This document shows positions 42,624 through 49,749 of a DNA stretch of 64,000 bases, piece after piece (positions within the stretch are counted from its first letter, which is position 1; every line of letters begins with the position of its first letter). The stretch is taken from positions 1 through 64,000 of the forward strand of contig JAPOWV010000069.1 of assembly GCA_026707445.1 (NCBI GenBank), written 5' to 3'. The notes under the pieces are model-generated. The model did no database searches, had not been told where the DNA came from, and worked only from the letters and a program-made list of their open reading frames with translations. The DNA comes from Gammaproteobacteria bacterium. GTDB lineage: Bacteria; Pseudomonadota; Gammaproteobacteria; Steroidobacterales; Foliamicaceae. The translations under genes and the position numbers were made by a program.

Positions 42624-43430
42624 TCAGGCCCGGCTGACGCGGAGCCGTTTCACTCGGCGCCGATCGGCCGAGATGACCTCGAAGCACCAGCCTTCCGCTT
42701 CCACGGAGTCGCCCCGCTTGGGCAGCCGGCCCAGGCGATGAAGGACCAGCCCGCCCACCGTGTCGAATTCGCCGGTATCCAGATCCGAACCGATCTCTTC
42801 GTCGAAATCCTCGATGCGCATCTTGGCGCTGACCAGGAAACTGCCGTCGTCCTGCCGCACCAGCTCCGGCGCCTGCTCGGGATCGTGTTCGTCGCCGATT
42901 TCGCCCACGATCTGCTCCAGGACATCTTCAATCGTCAGGAGCCCGGCGGTCCCGCCGTACTCGTCCACGACCACGGCGAGATGATTGCGGCCGCGAAGAA
43001 ACTCGTCCAGCAGGGCGTCCAAACGCTTGGTTTCGGGAATCAGCGTGACGGGCCTGAGCAGGGGCTTGATTTCCAGCGTATCTTCCGGCGATTCCGTAAG
43101 GACCCGCAGCACGTCCTTGGCCAGCAAACTCCCGACGACTTCGTCGCGGTTCTCGCCGATGACCGGGAAGCGCGAGTGGCCGGAACCGATGATCGTGGAC
43201 AGGAGCCGCTCGCGGCTGTCGTCCAGGCGCAGGATCACCATGCTGGAACGCTGCACCATCACTTCGTGCACTTCGCGTTGGGAAACCTCCAGGACGCCTT
43301 CTATCATCGCCTTCTCGCCCGGCGTGATTTCCTTCACGTTGACCAGCTCCGCCAGCAGTTCCAGAAGACGCCCGCGGGTGAGCCGCCTGCGTCCCGCAAG
43401 CCGCCCCAGGAATTCGCGGGCGCCGCTCAC
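42624..43430 (-). CDS. corC: CorC/YbeX-type CBS-domain protein
   Basis: 268 residues from GTG 43430, which overlaps the ybeY stop (GTGA). Two CBS domains (around residues 65-185: 'VMVQRSSMVILRLDD', 'VVVDEYGGTAGLLTIEDVLE') and a C-terminal CorC_HlyC domain ('VGGLVLHRLGRLPKRGDSVE'). In gammaproteobacteria CorC is linked to magnesium/cobalt efflux and membrane integrity. Last of the phoH-ybeY-corC run; lnt, the usual next gene, has been moved. Confidence 0.92.
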   Translation of the reverse strand: MSGAREFLGRLAGRRRLTRGRLLELLAELVNVKEITPGEKAMIEGVLEVSQREVHEVMVQRSSMVILRLDDSRERLLSTIIGSGHSRFPVIGENRDEVVGSLLAKDVLRVLTESPEDTLEIKPLLRPVTLIPETKRLDALLDEFLRGRNHLAVVVDEYGGTAGLLTIEDVLEQIVGEIGDEHDPEQAPELVRQDDGSFLVSAKMRIEDFDEEIGSDLDTGEFDTVGGLVLHRLGRLPKRGDSVEAEGWCFEVISADRRRVKRLRVSRA

Positions 43431-43879
43431 GCGCGCTCCCCCGCCCAGGGGTCCGGCCAGCCGGCTTGCGTCAGCAGTTCCGATTCGAGCGACTCCATCG
43501 CCCGGGTCTGCTCCGGATCATGGTGGTCAAGCCCCGCCAGGTGCAGACATCCATGCACGACGAGGTGGGCCAGGTGTGCGCCCGGCGTGCAGGCGCGGCC
43601 GCCGGATTCCGAACGTACCAGCGGCATGCAGATCACGATATCGCCGATTTCTCCCAGTTCCGGGTCAGACGGAAAGGCCAGCACGTTGGTGGGCCGGTCG
43701 ACGCCCCGCCACCTCCTGTTCAGCTCGCGGCTCTCGGCTTCTTCGACCAGCCGCACCGTCACCGCGCCCTCGCGCGTGAAGCGCGCCAGGCTGCTCCGCA
43801 CCAGTTCCCTTATCCCCGCGCCGGACAGCTCCGCTTCCGCCACAAGGTCCGAGACATCCTGAATGGCAACCTGAATCAT
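43427..43879 (-). CDS. ybeY: Endoribonuclease YbeY (16S rRNA maturation)
   Basis: 150 residues with the zinc-binding 'HLVVHGCLHLAGLDHHDPEQ' (H-x3-H-x5-H) and upstream 'RPTNVLAFPSD', both hallmarks of YbeY. It processes the 3' end of 16S rRNA and takes part in late 30S quality control. Start ATG 43879 overlaps the phoH stop by ATGA, and its stop overlaps the corC start, so translation is coupled through three genes. Confidence 0.95.
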   Translation of the reverse strand: MIQVAIQDVSDLVAEAELSGAGIRELVRSSLARFTREGAVTVRLVEEAESRELNRRWRGVDRPTNVLAFPSDPELGEIGDIVICMPLVRSESGGRACTPGAHLAHLVVHGCLHLAGLDHHDPEQTRAMESLESELLTQAGWPDPWAGERA

Positions 43880-44832
43880 GACTTCTCCGTCGAACCGTAG
43901 GCTTCAAGAATCTTCTTCACCAGCGCGTGACGGACCACGTCGCGCGCGGTGAAATAGACGGTCGCAATACCCGGGACGGACTTGAGTATCCTGAGCGCGT
44001 GGCGCATGCCGCTCTCGCGATCGGAGGGCAGGTCTACCTGCGTGATGTCCCCCGTAACGACGGCCCGGGAATCAGCGCCGAACCGGGTCAGGAACATCTT
44101 CATCTGCTCCGGCGTGGTGTTCTGGCCTTCGTCCAGTATGACAAAGCTGCTGTTGAGCGATCTGCCGCGCATATAGGCCAGTGGCGCCACCTCGATCACG
44201 CCGCGTTCCAGCCAGCGGGCAACCCGTTCCGGCCCCAGCATCGCGTAGAGCGCGTCGTAAACCGGCCGCAGGTAGGGATCGACCTTGCTGGCCAGGTCGC
44301 CTGGCAGGAAACCCAGCCGCTCGCCGGCCTCCACGGCCGGGCGCACCAGAACGATGCGCTGCACATGTCCGGCGCTGTGCGCTTCAAGCGCGCAAGCCAC
44401 CGCCAGCCAGGTCTTTCCGGTCCCGGCGGGACCGATACCGAAGGTCAGGTCGCGCGAACGGATCTCCTTGACGTAGCGGCGCTGGTTGGCGCCGCGAGGG
44501 CGCACGCGGATCCGGGGTGTGATCACCACCGGCTGCACATCTTCGGCGCCGTCGCGGCCGCCATGCGCATCGCCGTCGGGACCGCCGCCGTTGGCCGCCG
44601 GATCGCGGCCGGCGCCTTCGGCGCATTCCGTCAGGCAAGCCTGGATGCGGGCTGCATCCAGCGATTCCTCCGCGGCCATGCGATACAGCTCGGTCAGCGC
44701 CATGGCGCCCGCGCTGATGGCTTCCTTCGAACCTCGCACGCGAAACCGGTTGCCCCTGCTTGAAATCCGCACGCCCAGGCCCTGCTCGATCTGGCGCAGG
44801 TGCTTGTCGAATTCCCCGCACAGGTTGGCCAA
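43876..44832 (-). CDS. ybeZ: PhoH-like ATPase (YbeZ)
   Basis: 318 residues from TTG 44832. Walker A 'GIGPAGTGKTWLAVACALEA', then 'VLVRPAVEAGERLGFLPGDL', 'VAPLAYMRGRSLNSSFVILD' and 'QNTTPEQMKMFLTRFGADSR': standard PhoH/YbeZ ATPase, an ATP-dependent RNA-linked partner of YbeY. The frame stays open upstream, and the translated extension 'TREVVLRPANNGALANLCGE' resembles the E. coli YbeZ N-terminus (TREITLEPADNARLLSLCG). No ATG/GTG/TTG precedes that stretch; CTG 44889 is the best candidate, which would make it 337 residues. Coordinates given are the conservative ones. Confidence 0.93.
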   Translation of the reverse strand: MANLCGEFDKHLRQIEQGLGVRISSRGNRFRVRGSKEAISAGAMALTELYRMAAEESLDAARIQACLTECAEGAGRDPAANGGGPDGDAHGGRDGAEDVQPVVITPRIRVRPRGANQRRYVKEIRSRDLTFGIGPAGTGKTWLAVACALEAHSAGHVQRIVLVRPAVEAGERLGFLPGDLASKVDPYLRPVYDALYAMLGPERVARWLERGVIEVAPLAYMRGRSLNSSFVILDEGQNTTPEQMKMFLTRFGADSRAVVTGDITQVDLPSDRESGMRHALRILKSVPGIATVYFTARDVVRHALVKKILEAYGSTEKS

Positions 44833-44903
44833 CGCGCCGTTGTTCGCGGGTCGGAGGACGACCTCCCTGGTATGGGCCTGGCTATTCAGGGCGCGGGAAA
44901 ACC

Positions 44904-46244
44904 TCAGGCCGCAAGGGATTCCGGCAGCAGCCGGCCGCGCAGTGAATTCGGCAATGCTTCGGTAATCACAACGTCAACAAACCGCCCGATCAGCGCGGGC
45001 GGTCCGTCAAAGTTTACCCAGCGATTGTTGCCCGTGCGACCCGCCAGCAGGCCTTCGCCCCGGCGCGCCGGGCGCTCGACGAGAATCCGCTGTGACGTGT
45101 TGACCATTTGCGCGGAAATCCGCCGCGCCCCGCCGGTGATCAATGCCTGCAGCCGCTGAAGCCGCTTGAGCTTGATGTCCTGCGGCACCTGCTCTTCCAT
45201 CCGTTCGGCGGGCGTGCCCGGACGGGGGCTGTACATGAAGCTGAAGGACTGGTCGAAACCGATGTCCTCGACCAGATTCAGCGTGTCGGCGAATTCCTCT
45301 TCGGTCTCACCGGGAAAACCCACGATAAAGTCGGAAGCCACGCTGATGCCGGGCCGGGCGCGCCGCAGGCGGGCGATCTTGTCGCGATACTCGTCCGCCG
45401 TGTAGCCCCGTTTCATGCGGGCCAGCACGCTGTCCGAGCCGCTCTGCACCGGCAGATGCAAGTAGGAAGGCAGCTTATCGAAGCGCGCGTAGGCGTCGAT
45501 GAGCCGGCCGTCGAATTCCATGGGGTGCGAGGTCGTGAAGCGGATCCTGCCGATACTCTTCAGTTTCGACACGTAGCGGATCAGCCCGGCGAGGTCCTCA
45601 AGTCCGCCCGACGGCGCAACTCCGCGATAGCCGTTGACGTTCTGGCCGAGCAGGTTGATCTCGCGCACGCCCTGGCGCTCCAGTTGGATTGCCTCGGCCA
45701 GCACGTCCGCCACCGGTCTGGAGATTTCCTCGCCGCGCGTGTACGGAACGACGCAAAACGAGCAGTACTTGCTGCAGCCCTCCATGATCGACAGATGGGC
45801 CACGGGCGAGGCGGTCTTCGGCGCCGGCAATTCTTCGAATTTTTCTTCGGCGGGGAACGCGATGTCCACTACCGGTCCGGAAGCGGCGGCCGACTGACGA
45901 AGCAGGCCGGGAAGCCGGTGCAGCGTTTGCGGGCCGAATATGATGTCCACGTAGGGCGCGCGCTTGCCGATGGCCTCACCTTCCTGGCTTGCGACGCACC
46001 CGCCCACGCCGATCTTCATTTCCGGCCGCCTGCGTTTGAGGGCCTTGTAGCGGCCGAGTTCGGAGAACAGTTTTTCCTGGGGTTTCTCGCGGACCGAGCA
46101 GGTGTTGATCAATACGAGGTCGGCTTCCTCGGGTTTGTCGGTGAGGGTGTACCCGCGGCTCTCGCGCAGCACGTCCGCCATCCGCGCCGAGTCGTATTCG
46201 TTCATCTGGCACCCGAAGGTGCGTATGAAGAGTTTGCCACTCAT
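44904..46244 (-). CDS. miaB: tRNA-2-methylthio-N6-dimethylallyladenosine synthase MiaB
   Basis: 446 residues. N-terminal methylthiotransferase domain with its three cluster cysteines ('[14 protein letters not shown]', '[14 protein letters not shown]', 'GGCVASQEG'), radical-SAM '[17 protein letters not shown]' (CxxxCxxC), and C-terminal TRAM domain ('[20 protein letters not shown]'). It adds methylthio groups to i6A37 of tRNA. ATG 46244 lies only 7 bases from palindrome family A copy 4, so its leader is structured. Start of the miaB-phoH-ybeY-corC run. Confidence 0.96.
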   Translation of the reverse strand: MSGKLFIRTFGCQMNEYDSARMADVLRESRGYTLTDKPEEADLVLINTCSVREKPQEKLFSELGRYKALKRRRPEMKIGVGGCVASQEGEAIGKRAPYVDIIFGPQTLHRLPGLLRQSAAASGPVVDIAFPAEEKFEELPAPKTASPVAHLSIMEGCSKYCSFCVVPYTRGEEISRPVADVLAEAIQLERQGVREINLLGQNVNGYRGVAPSGGLEDLAGLIRYVSKLKSIGRIRFTTSHPMEFDGRLIDAYARFDKLPSYLHLPVQSGSDSVLARMKRGYTADEYRDKIARLRRARPGISVASDFIVGFPGETEEEFADTLNLVEDIGFDQSFSFMYSPRPGTPAERMEEQVPQDIKLKRLQRLQALITGGARRISAQMVNTSQRILVERPARRGEGLLAGRTGNNRWVNFDGPPALIGRFVDVVITEALPNSLRGRLLPESLAA

Positions 46245-46251
46245 CGGTCAC

Positions 46252-46359
46252 GCCCTTTCTTGACCCCCTTCTTCCGGGAGACGCATAAATCCATCCATGG
46301 AGCTTGGTTCCGGCATCCCTGCCTCCAACACTCCCGGAAGAAGGGGGTCAAGAAAGGGC
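46252..46359 (+). repeat. Palindromic repeat family A, copy 4
   Basis: Perfect 29-base arms 46252-46280 and 46331-46359. The 50-base centre 46281-46330 differs from copy 1 by a single base (ACGCATAA for ACGCATGA). The outer arm reads GCCCTTTCTTGACC, clearly different from copy 1 (GCCTTCTCTTTGCT), yet the opposite arm is exactly matched. It lies between ssb (end) and miaB (start) on the minus strand, immediately ahead of the miaB start codon. Confidence 0.9.
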
Positions 46360-46392
46360 TCACGGTGTGCCGAGTCCCAAAGGGAGGAGGCT

Positions 46393-46839
46393 TCAGAAGG
46401 GGACCTCGTCGTCCATGACGCCCGAGTCCGTGCCTCCGGGGTTGCTTCGCTGGGCGTTGCCGGACGGCTGCGAGGCGCGCCGCTGGTCGTAGTCGCCGTC
46501 GCCGCCGCGCCTGTCGAGGAACTGCATGTCATCGGCCACCACTTCGGTGCTGCGCCGTTCCTGTCCCTCGCGGTCCTGCCAGGACCGCGTGCGCAAGCGC
46601 CCCTCGACGTAGATCCGCGAACCCTTCTGCAGGTACTGCTGCGCCAGTTCGGCCCGGCGGCCGAAAAGCACCACGTTATGCCACTCCGTATGCTCCTGGA
46701 CCTGGCCGGTGTCCCGCCGGGTCCATCGCTCGTTTGTGGCGATCCGAATGTTCGCCACCGGGTTTCCGTTCGTCATCTGGCGGACTTCCACATCGTGCCC
46801 CAGGTTGCCGACCAGTATTACCTTGTTTACACCGCGCAT
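46393..46839 (-). CDS. ssb: Single-stranded DNA-binding protein
   Basis: 148 residues. OB fold from '[20 protein letters not shown]' through '[20 protein letters not shown]' and '[17 protein letters not shown]'; a short Gly/Gln/Arg-rich linker leads to the acidic tip '...MDDEVPF', which recruits replication and repair partners. ATG 46839 with GAGAGTGAAAA upstream. In many proteobacteria ssb sits back to back with uvrA; here uvrA is 7.7 kb away. Confidence 0.95.
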   Translation of the reverse strand: MRGVNKVILVGNLGHDVEVRQMTNGNPVANIRIATNERWTRRDTGQVQEHTEWHNVVLFGRRAELAQQYLQKGSRIYVEGRLRTRSWQDREGQERRSTEVVADDMQFLDRRGGDGDYDQRRASQPSGNAQRSNPGGTDSGVMDDEVPF

Positions 46840-47079
46840 TTTTCACTCTCCCAAGCGCTCCTTCCTCAAGGAAAGGTATTCCAGACTATTGTGCCATCAC
46901 TTCCCCCGCCGCCCCCGACGCGAATCGCGGCGCGTTTCGACCGAAAAGCACGCACGGCGCAAAACTCGCGCTTCCCGATGCGATTCGCCGCAGGGGTCTT
47001 TCGTGGCTGCCGGAGAGCGTCCATCGCCGATCAGCACAGCGCAGTATCGAAGGCGGCCAGGCAGTCCAGACCGGACGGT

Positions 47080-47514
47080 TCAGGTGAGCGGGTCGATGAT
47101 CGTGAGGAACGGAAACCTCGCGAAGTCCGTATCGCGCGTGTAAATCCGGTTGATCCCGTTTTCCCGCATGATTACGGCGGTGTGGACATCGTGAAGGATA
47201 TTGCCCCGCAGGCCCGGCAGTTCGGCCATCGTTTGCCCCAGAACCGCCTGATGCCGATTCGTTTCGGTCAACAGGGCGAAGCCGGGGGCTGCCAGTATCG
47301 AACTGATGAAGGACCATGCAAAATTCAGATTCCAGGGCGATCGAAACACGCGCGGATGGGTGCTTACGCGCAGAAACTCGTAGCATATGCTCCAGCTCAG
47401 GTAGCTTGGTACCGGATCCGCGCGCAGACTCTCAAGAAGACGCCGGCAAGGGACGTGAAATTCGGAATCCTTGTCTGCCGCGTAAAGCAGCACATTGGTG
47501 TCAACAACGCGCAA
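47080..47514 (-). CDS. VapC-type PIN-domain toxin, module 1
   Basis: 144 residues from TTG 47514, directly after the antitoxin stop. PIN RNase residues are visible: D5 in 'VVDTNVLLYAAD', Glu in 'SICYEFLRVSTHP', Asp in 'GNILHDVHTAVIMRENG' and Asp in 'IYTRDTDFARFPFL'. Expected to cleave RNA (often initiator tRNA or rRNA) unless bound by the antitoxin. The 240 bases to ssb show no further gene. Confidence 0.88.
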   Translation of the reverse strand: MRVVDTNVLLYAADKDSEFHVPCRRLLESLRADPVPSYLSWSICYEFLRVSTHPRVFRSPWNLNFAWSFISSILAAPGFALLTETNRHQAVLGQTMAELPGLRGNILHDVHTAVIMRENGINRIYTRDTDFARFPFLTIIDPLT

Positions 47515-47754
47515 TCAGACATCTTCCATGGCGGCATGGAGTTCATCGCGGCTTGCAACGTCAACCCGAGCGCCGCCGCTGGACCAGGAGGGCAGCTTCG
47601 GCAAAATCCTGCCTTCTTCCCCCGATTCCGCGCTTTCACCCAATATCCGCCGAAGGCCAGCTTCCACCAGTGCGGACATGGTTGCGCCCCGGCGGGCTGC
47701 TTCTTCACGGAGCCTTTTCATGACACCATCGTCAATGTTCAGCGTGGTCTTCAT
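47515..47754 (-). CDS. Ribbon-helix-helix antitoxin (VapB-type), module 1
   Basis: 79 residues from ATG 47754. 'MKTTLNIDDGVMKRLREEAA' plus 'GATMSALVEAGLRRIL' form a ribbon-helix-helix DNA-binding domain (residues 1-~40); the C-terminal tail ('ARVDVASRDELHAAMEDV') would neutralise the adjacent PIN toxin. It precedes the toxin with no gap, the usual order. It probably represses its own promoter. Confidence 0.85.
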   Translation of the reverse strand: MKTTLNIDDGVMKRLREEAARRGATMSALVEAGLRRILGESAESGEEGRILPKLPSWSSGGARVDVASRDELHAAMEDV

Positions 47755-47921
47755 ATGGGAAACCATACCGAGAATATGGAAAACCGTCAACCGCTGGCGC
47801 CGCTGATGCCTGCGGTGGCATCGCGCGGACATAGAGCCGTTGCGCGCATAAGCACGACGCCGTGGGACGCTGTTGGCTCGTGGCGTCGGACGTGTGGCAA
47901 GTTACCCGGTCGCGCCCGTCG

Positions 47922-48830
47922 TTAGTCGCCTGCAGGCCGAGACCGGTCTGGCAATTCGACCTCATAGGCTTCCAGCGAACTGTTCATAACGGCCTCGATC
48001 AGCTCGCGCGAGCCGGCCAGGTAGTTTGAGTGGTAGCTGTACAGGTTCGCGAGAAACCATTCCCGGGAGGCGGGCCATAGGACATGCGGGACGCCCTCGC
48101 TCCGCTCGAACGAGTCCGGACGCGCCAGCCACTCGCCCAGGTCGCCGAATTTGCATGCCCAGATGAAATAGTCCCAGTGCGGCGTGGCGAGCTTTACGTC
48201 AGTGCGCCATTCTCGACCAACTGCACCCTCCCACTTGCCGCTCAAACACCGATCACCGGGCTGCGTCCAGCGCGACAGCAGGTTGAACAGGGACTCGGCC
48301 ACGAACGGTTCCAAGGTCCCTTCTCGAGGTCCCCACGTCCACGCCTGCTCGGGAGATACTGCCCGGTTGCCGTACTCAATCGTCGGCCCGGCAATGTCGG
48401 ACCAGCGCGTTTCCTTGTGCATGTCCAAACCACTTGCTTTTGCCACGTCGATCCATTTGACCGGTCTTGCCCAAAGGCCGCCCTCACGGTCGTCAGCAAA
48501 GTTGTCGATCGCACCGTCGGCTCCCGGTGCTGCCCATTTCCAGGCCGGATTGGGAAGCCAGGCATAAGTCTCGAATCCGGTCGGAACGAACTGGCCCACG
48601 GCGCCGCCGTCACCGTCCATCACGATTCCGTCAATTTCGCCGGCGTCCGCCCGCGTGTAAATAGACGGCAGAACCCGGACCTGAACCAGCTCGGCCAGTT
48701 CCGACGGTACCCGCCGCCTGGCCAGCATCATTTGCAGACGCAGGCCAAGCGGCAACCTCTTGGCGCCACTTGTGTAGACGTCATGGTGGATCCTCACGAT
48801 CCGCGGCCGCTTCGATCTCAGCCAACGCAA
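47922..48830 (-). CDS. Protein of unknown function (302 residues)
   Basis: Starts at TTG 48830 with AGGAG 9 bases upstream; no ATG or GTG lies between it and the upstream in-frame stop. Tryptophan-rich soluble protein: 'FETYAWLPNPAWKWAA', 'GLWARPVKWIDVAKASGLD', 'HWDYFIWACKFGDLGEWL', 'WPASREWFLANLYSYHSNYL'. No signal peptide, membrane span or motif I recognise. It lies in the ssb-uvrA island between two toxin-antitoxin pairs, transcribed away from module 2. It could be an accessory or defence-related protein by location only. Confidence 0.6.
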   Translation of the reverse strand: MRWLRSKRPRIVRIHHDVYTSGAKRLPLGLRLQMMLARRRVPSELAELVQVRVLPSIYTRADAGEIDGIVMDGDGGAVGQFVPTGFETYAWLPNPAWKWAAPGADGAIDNFADDREGGLWARPVKWIDVAKASGLDMHKETRWSDIAGPTIEYGNRAVSPEQAWTWGPREGTLEPFVAESLFNLLSRWTQPGDRCLSGKWEGAVGREWRTDVKLATPHWDYFIWACKFGDLGEWLARPDSFERSEGVPHVLWPASREWFLANLYSYHSNYLAGSRELIEAVMNSSLEAYEVELPDRSRPAGD

Positions 48831-49032
48831 GCAGTCCGTCTCCTCATCTGCACGAAGTCACTCTGATACTTGACGGAGTGTACCGCTGCTTGTACAGGTC
48901 GCCGGGCGAGCGGCCCGGGAACCGGGTCCAAGGCGGCCGGCGCGGCGCTCCATGCGAAGCTTGACCTGTGGATGGCGACGGCCCGCGCGATGGTGACGCG
49001 GCTGCGAGGGTATTGCTGACCGTTTGTGTATA

Positions 49033-49070
49033 TTGACGCACCGGGAAAAATGTGTAACATTCATACACAT
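49033..49070 (+). promoter_or_regulatory. Promoter with operator-like palindrome for toxin-antitoxin module 2
   Basis: TTGACG (49033-49038) and TAACAT (49055-49060) form a -35/-10 pair with 16-base spacing, 21 bases ahead of the antitoxin ATG. Overlapping the -10 is ATGTGTA-ACATTCA-TACACAT (49050-49070), a perfect 7-bp inverted repeat, as expected for autorepression by the ribbon-helix-helix antitoxin. Confidence 0.6.
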
Positions 49071-49081
49071 CTGCAACTCTT

Positions 49082-49372
49082 ATGAGCAATAACGTCATGG
49101 CTCGAATTCAATTGCTTGTACGCGATGAAGACCGGGACCGCTTCGTGCATCAGGCGCGCGCGGAGGGCATTACCTTGAGCGCCTGGCTCAGGGCGGCGGC
49201 GCACCAGCGGCTTGGAGACAAGCAACAGGCCCACCCCTTTCGCTCGGCGGCGGAAATGCGCGACTTCTTTCGTGAATGCGATGAGCTCGAAGGCCCCCGA
49301 ACCGAACCGGACTGGGAACAACATCTGCGCGTGATCGAGCAATCCCGCAGGCGCGGCGCCGCCGAAACATGA
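49082..49372 (+). CDS. Antitoxin of VapBC-type module 2
   Basis: 96 residues. N-terminal 'ARIQLLVRDEDRDRFVHQAR' and 'GITLSAWLRAAAHQRL' look like a ribbon-helix-helix/CopG-like domain; the charged C-terminal half ('AAEMRDFFRECDELEG') is the likely toxin-binding tail. The stop overlaps the toxin start (ATGA at 49369). Confidence 0.82.
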   Translation: MSNNVMARIQLLVRDEDRDRFVHQARAEGITLSAWLRAAAHQRLGDKQQAHPFRSAAEMRDFFRECDELEGPRTEPDWEQHLRVIEQSRRRGAAET

Positions 49373-49749
49373 TTTTCGTGGACACCAATGTGTTCATGTA
49401 TGCGGTGGGAAAGCCCCACCCGCTTCGAGAACACGCGCAGCGGTTCTTCACCGACGCCTTGCGTGACGAGTCGCGTCTTTGCATGTCGGCGGAAGTCGTG
49501 CAGGAATTGCTGCATGCCTACCTTGCGGCCGGGCGAACAAAGACGCTGGACGCAGCCCTGTCGCTGATCGCAAGGACACGAACGGAAGTATGGCCGCTGG
49601 AATTCGAGGACGTAACCCTGGCGCGGCAACTGCATGAGCAGCTACCCACCTTGACGGCACGCGATTTGTGCCATATCGCGTGCTGCCGCAGGCGCGGGGT
49701 GCATGAAGTGAAGACTTTCGATCAGGCCCTGGGCGGCATCCGCGTTTGA
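49369..49749 (+). CDS. VapC-type PIN-domain toxin, module 2
   Basis: 126 residues: 'MIFVDTNVFMYAVGKPH' (first Asp), 'SAEVVQELLHAYLAAGR' (Glu), 'LTARDLCHIACCRRRG' (third Asp) and 'VKTFDQALGG' (fourth acidic position). Predicted RNA-cleaving toxin. The stop TGA (49747-49749) overlaps the TTG start of the MmeI-type gene, so toxin, antitoxin and R-M enzyme appear to be one transcript. Confidence 0.88.
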   Translation: MIFVDTNVFMYAVGKPHPLREHAQRFFTDALRDESRLCMSAEVVQELLHAYLAAGRTKTLDAALSLIARTRTEVWPLEFEDVTLARQLHEQLPTLTARDLCHIACCRRRGVHEVKTFDQALGGIRV

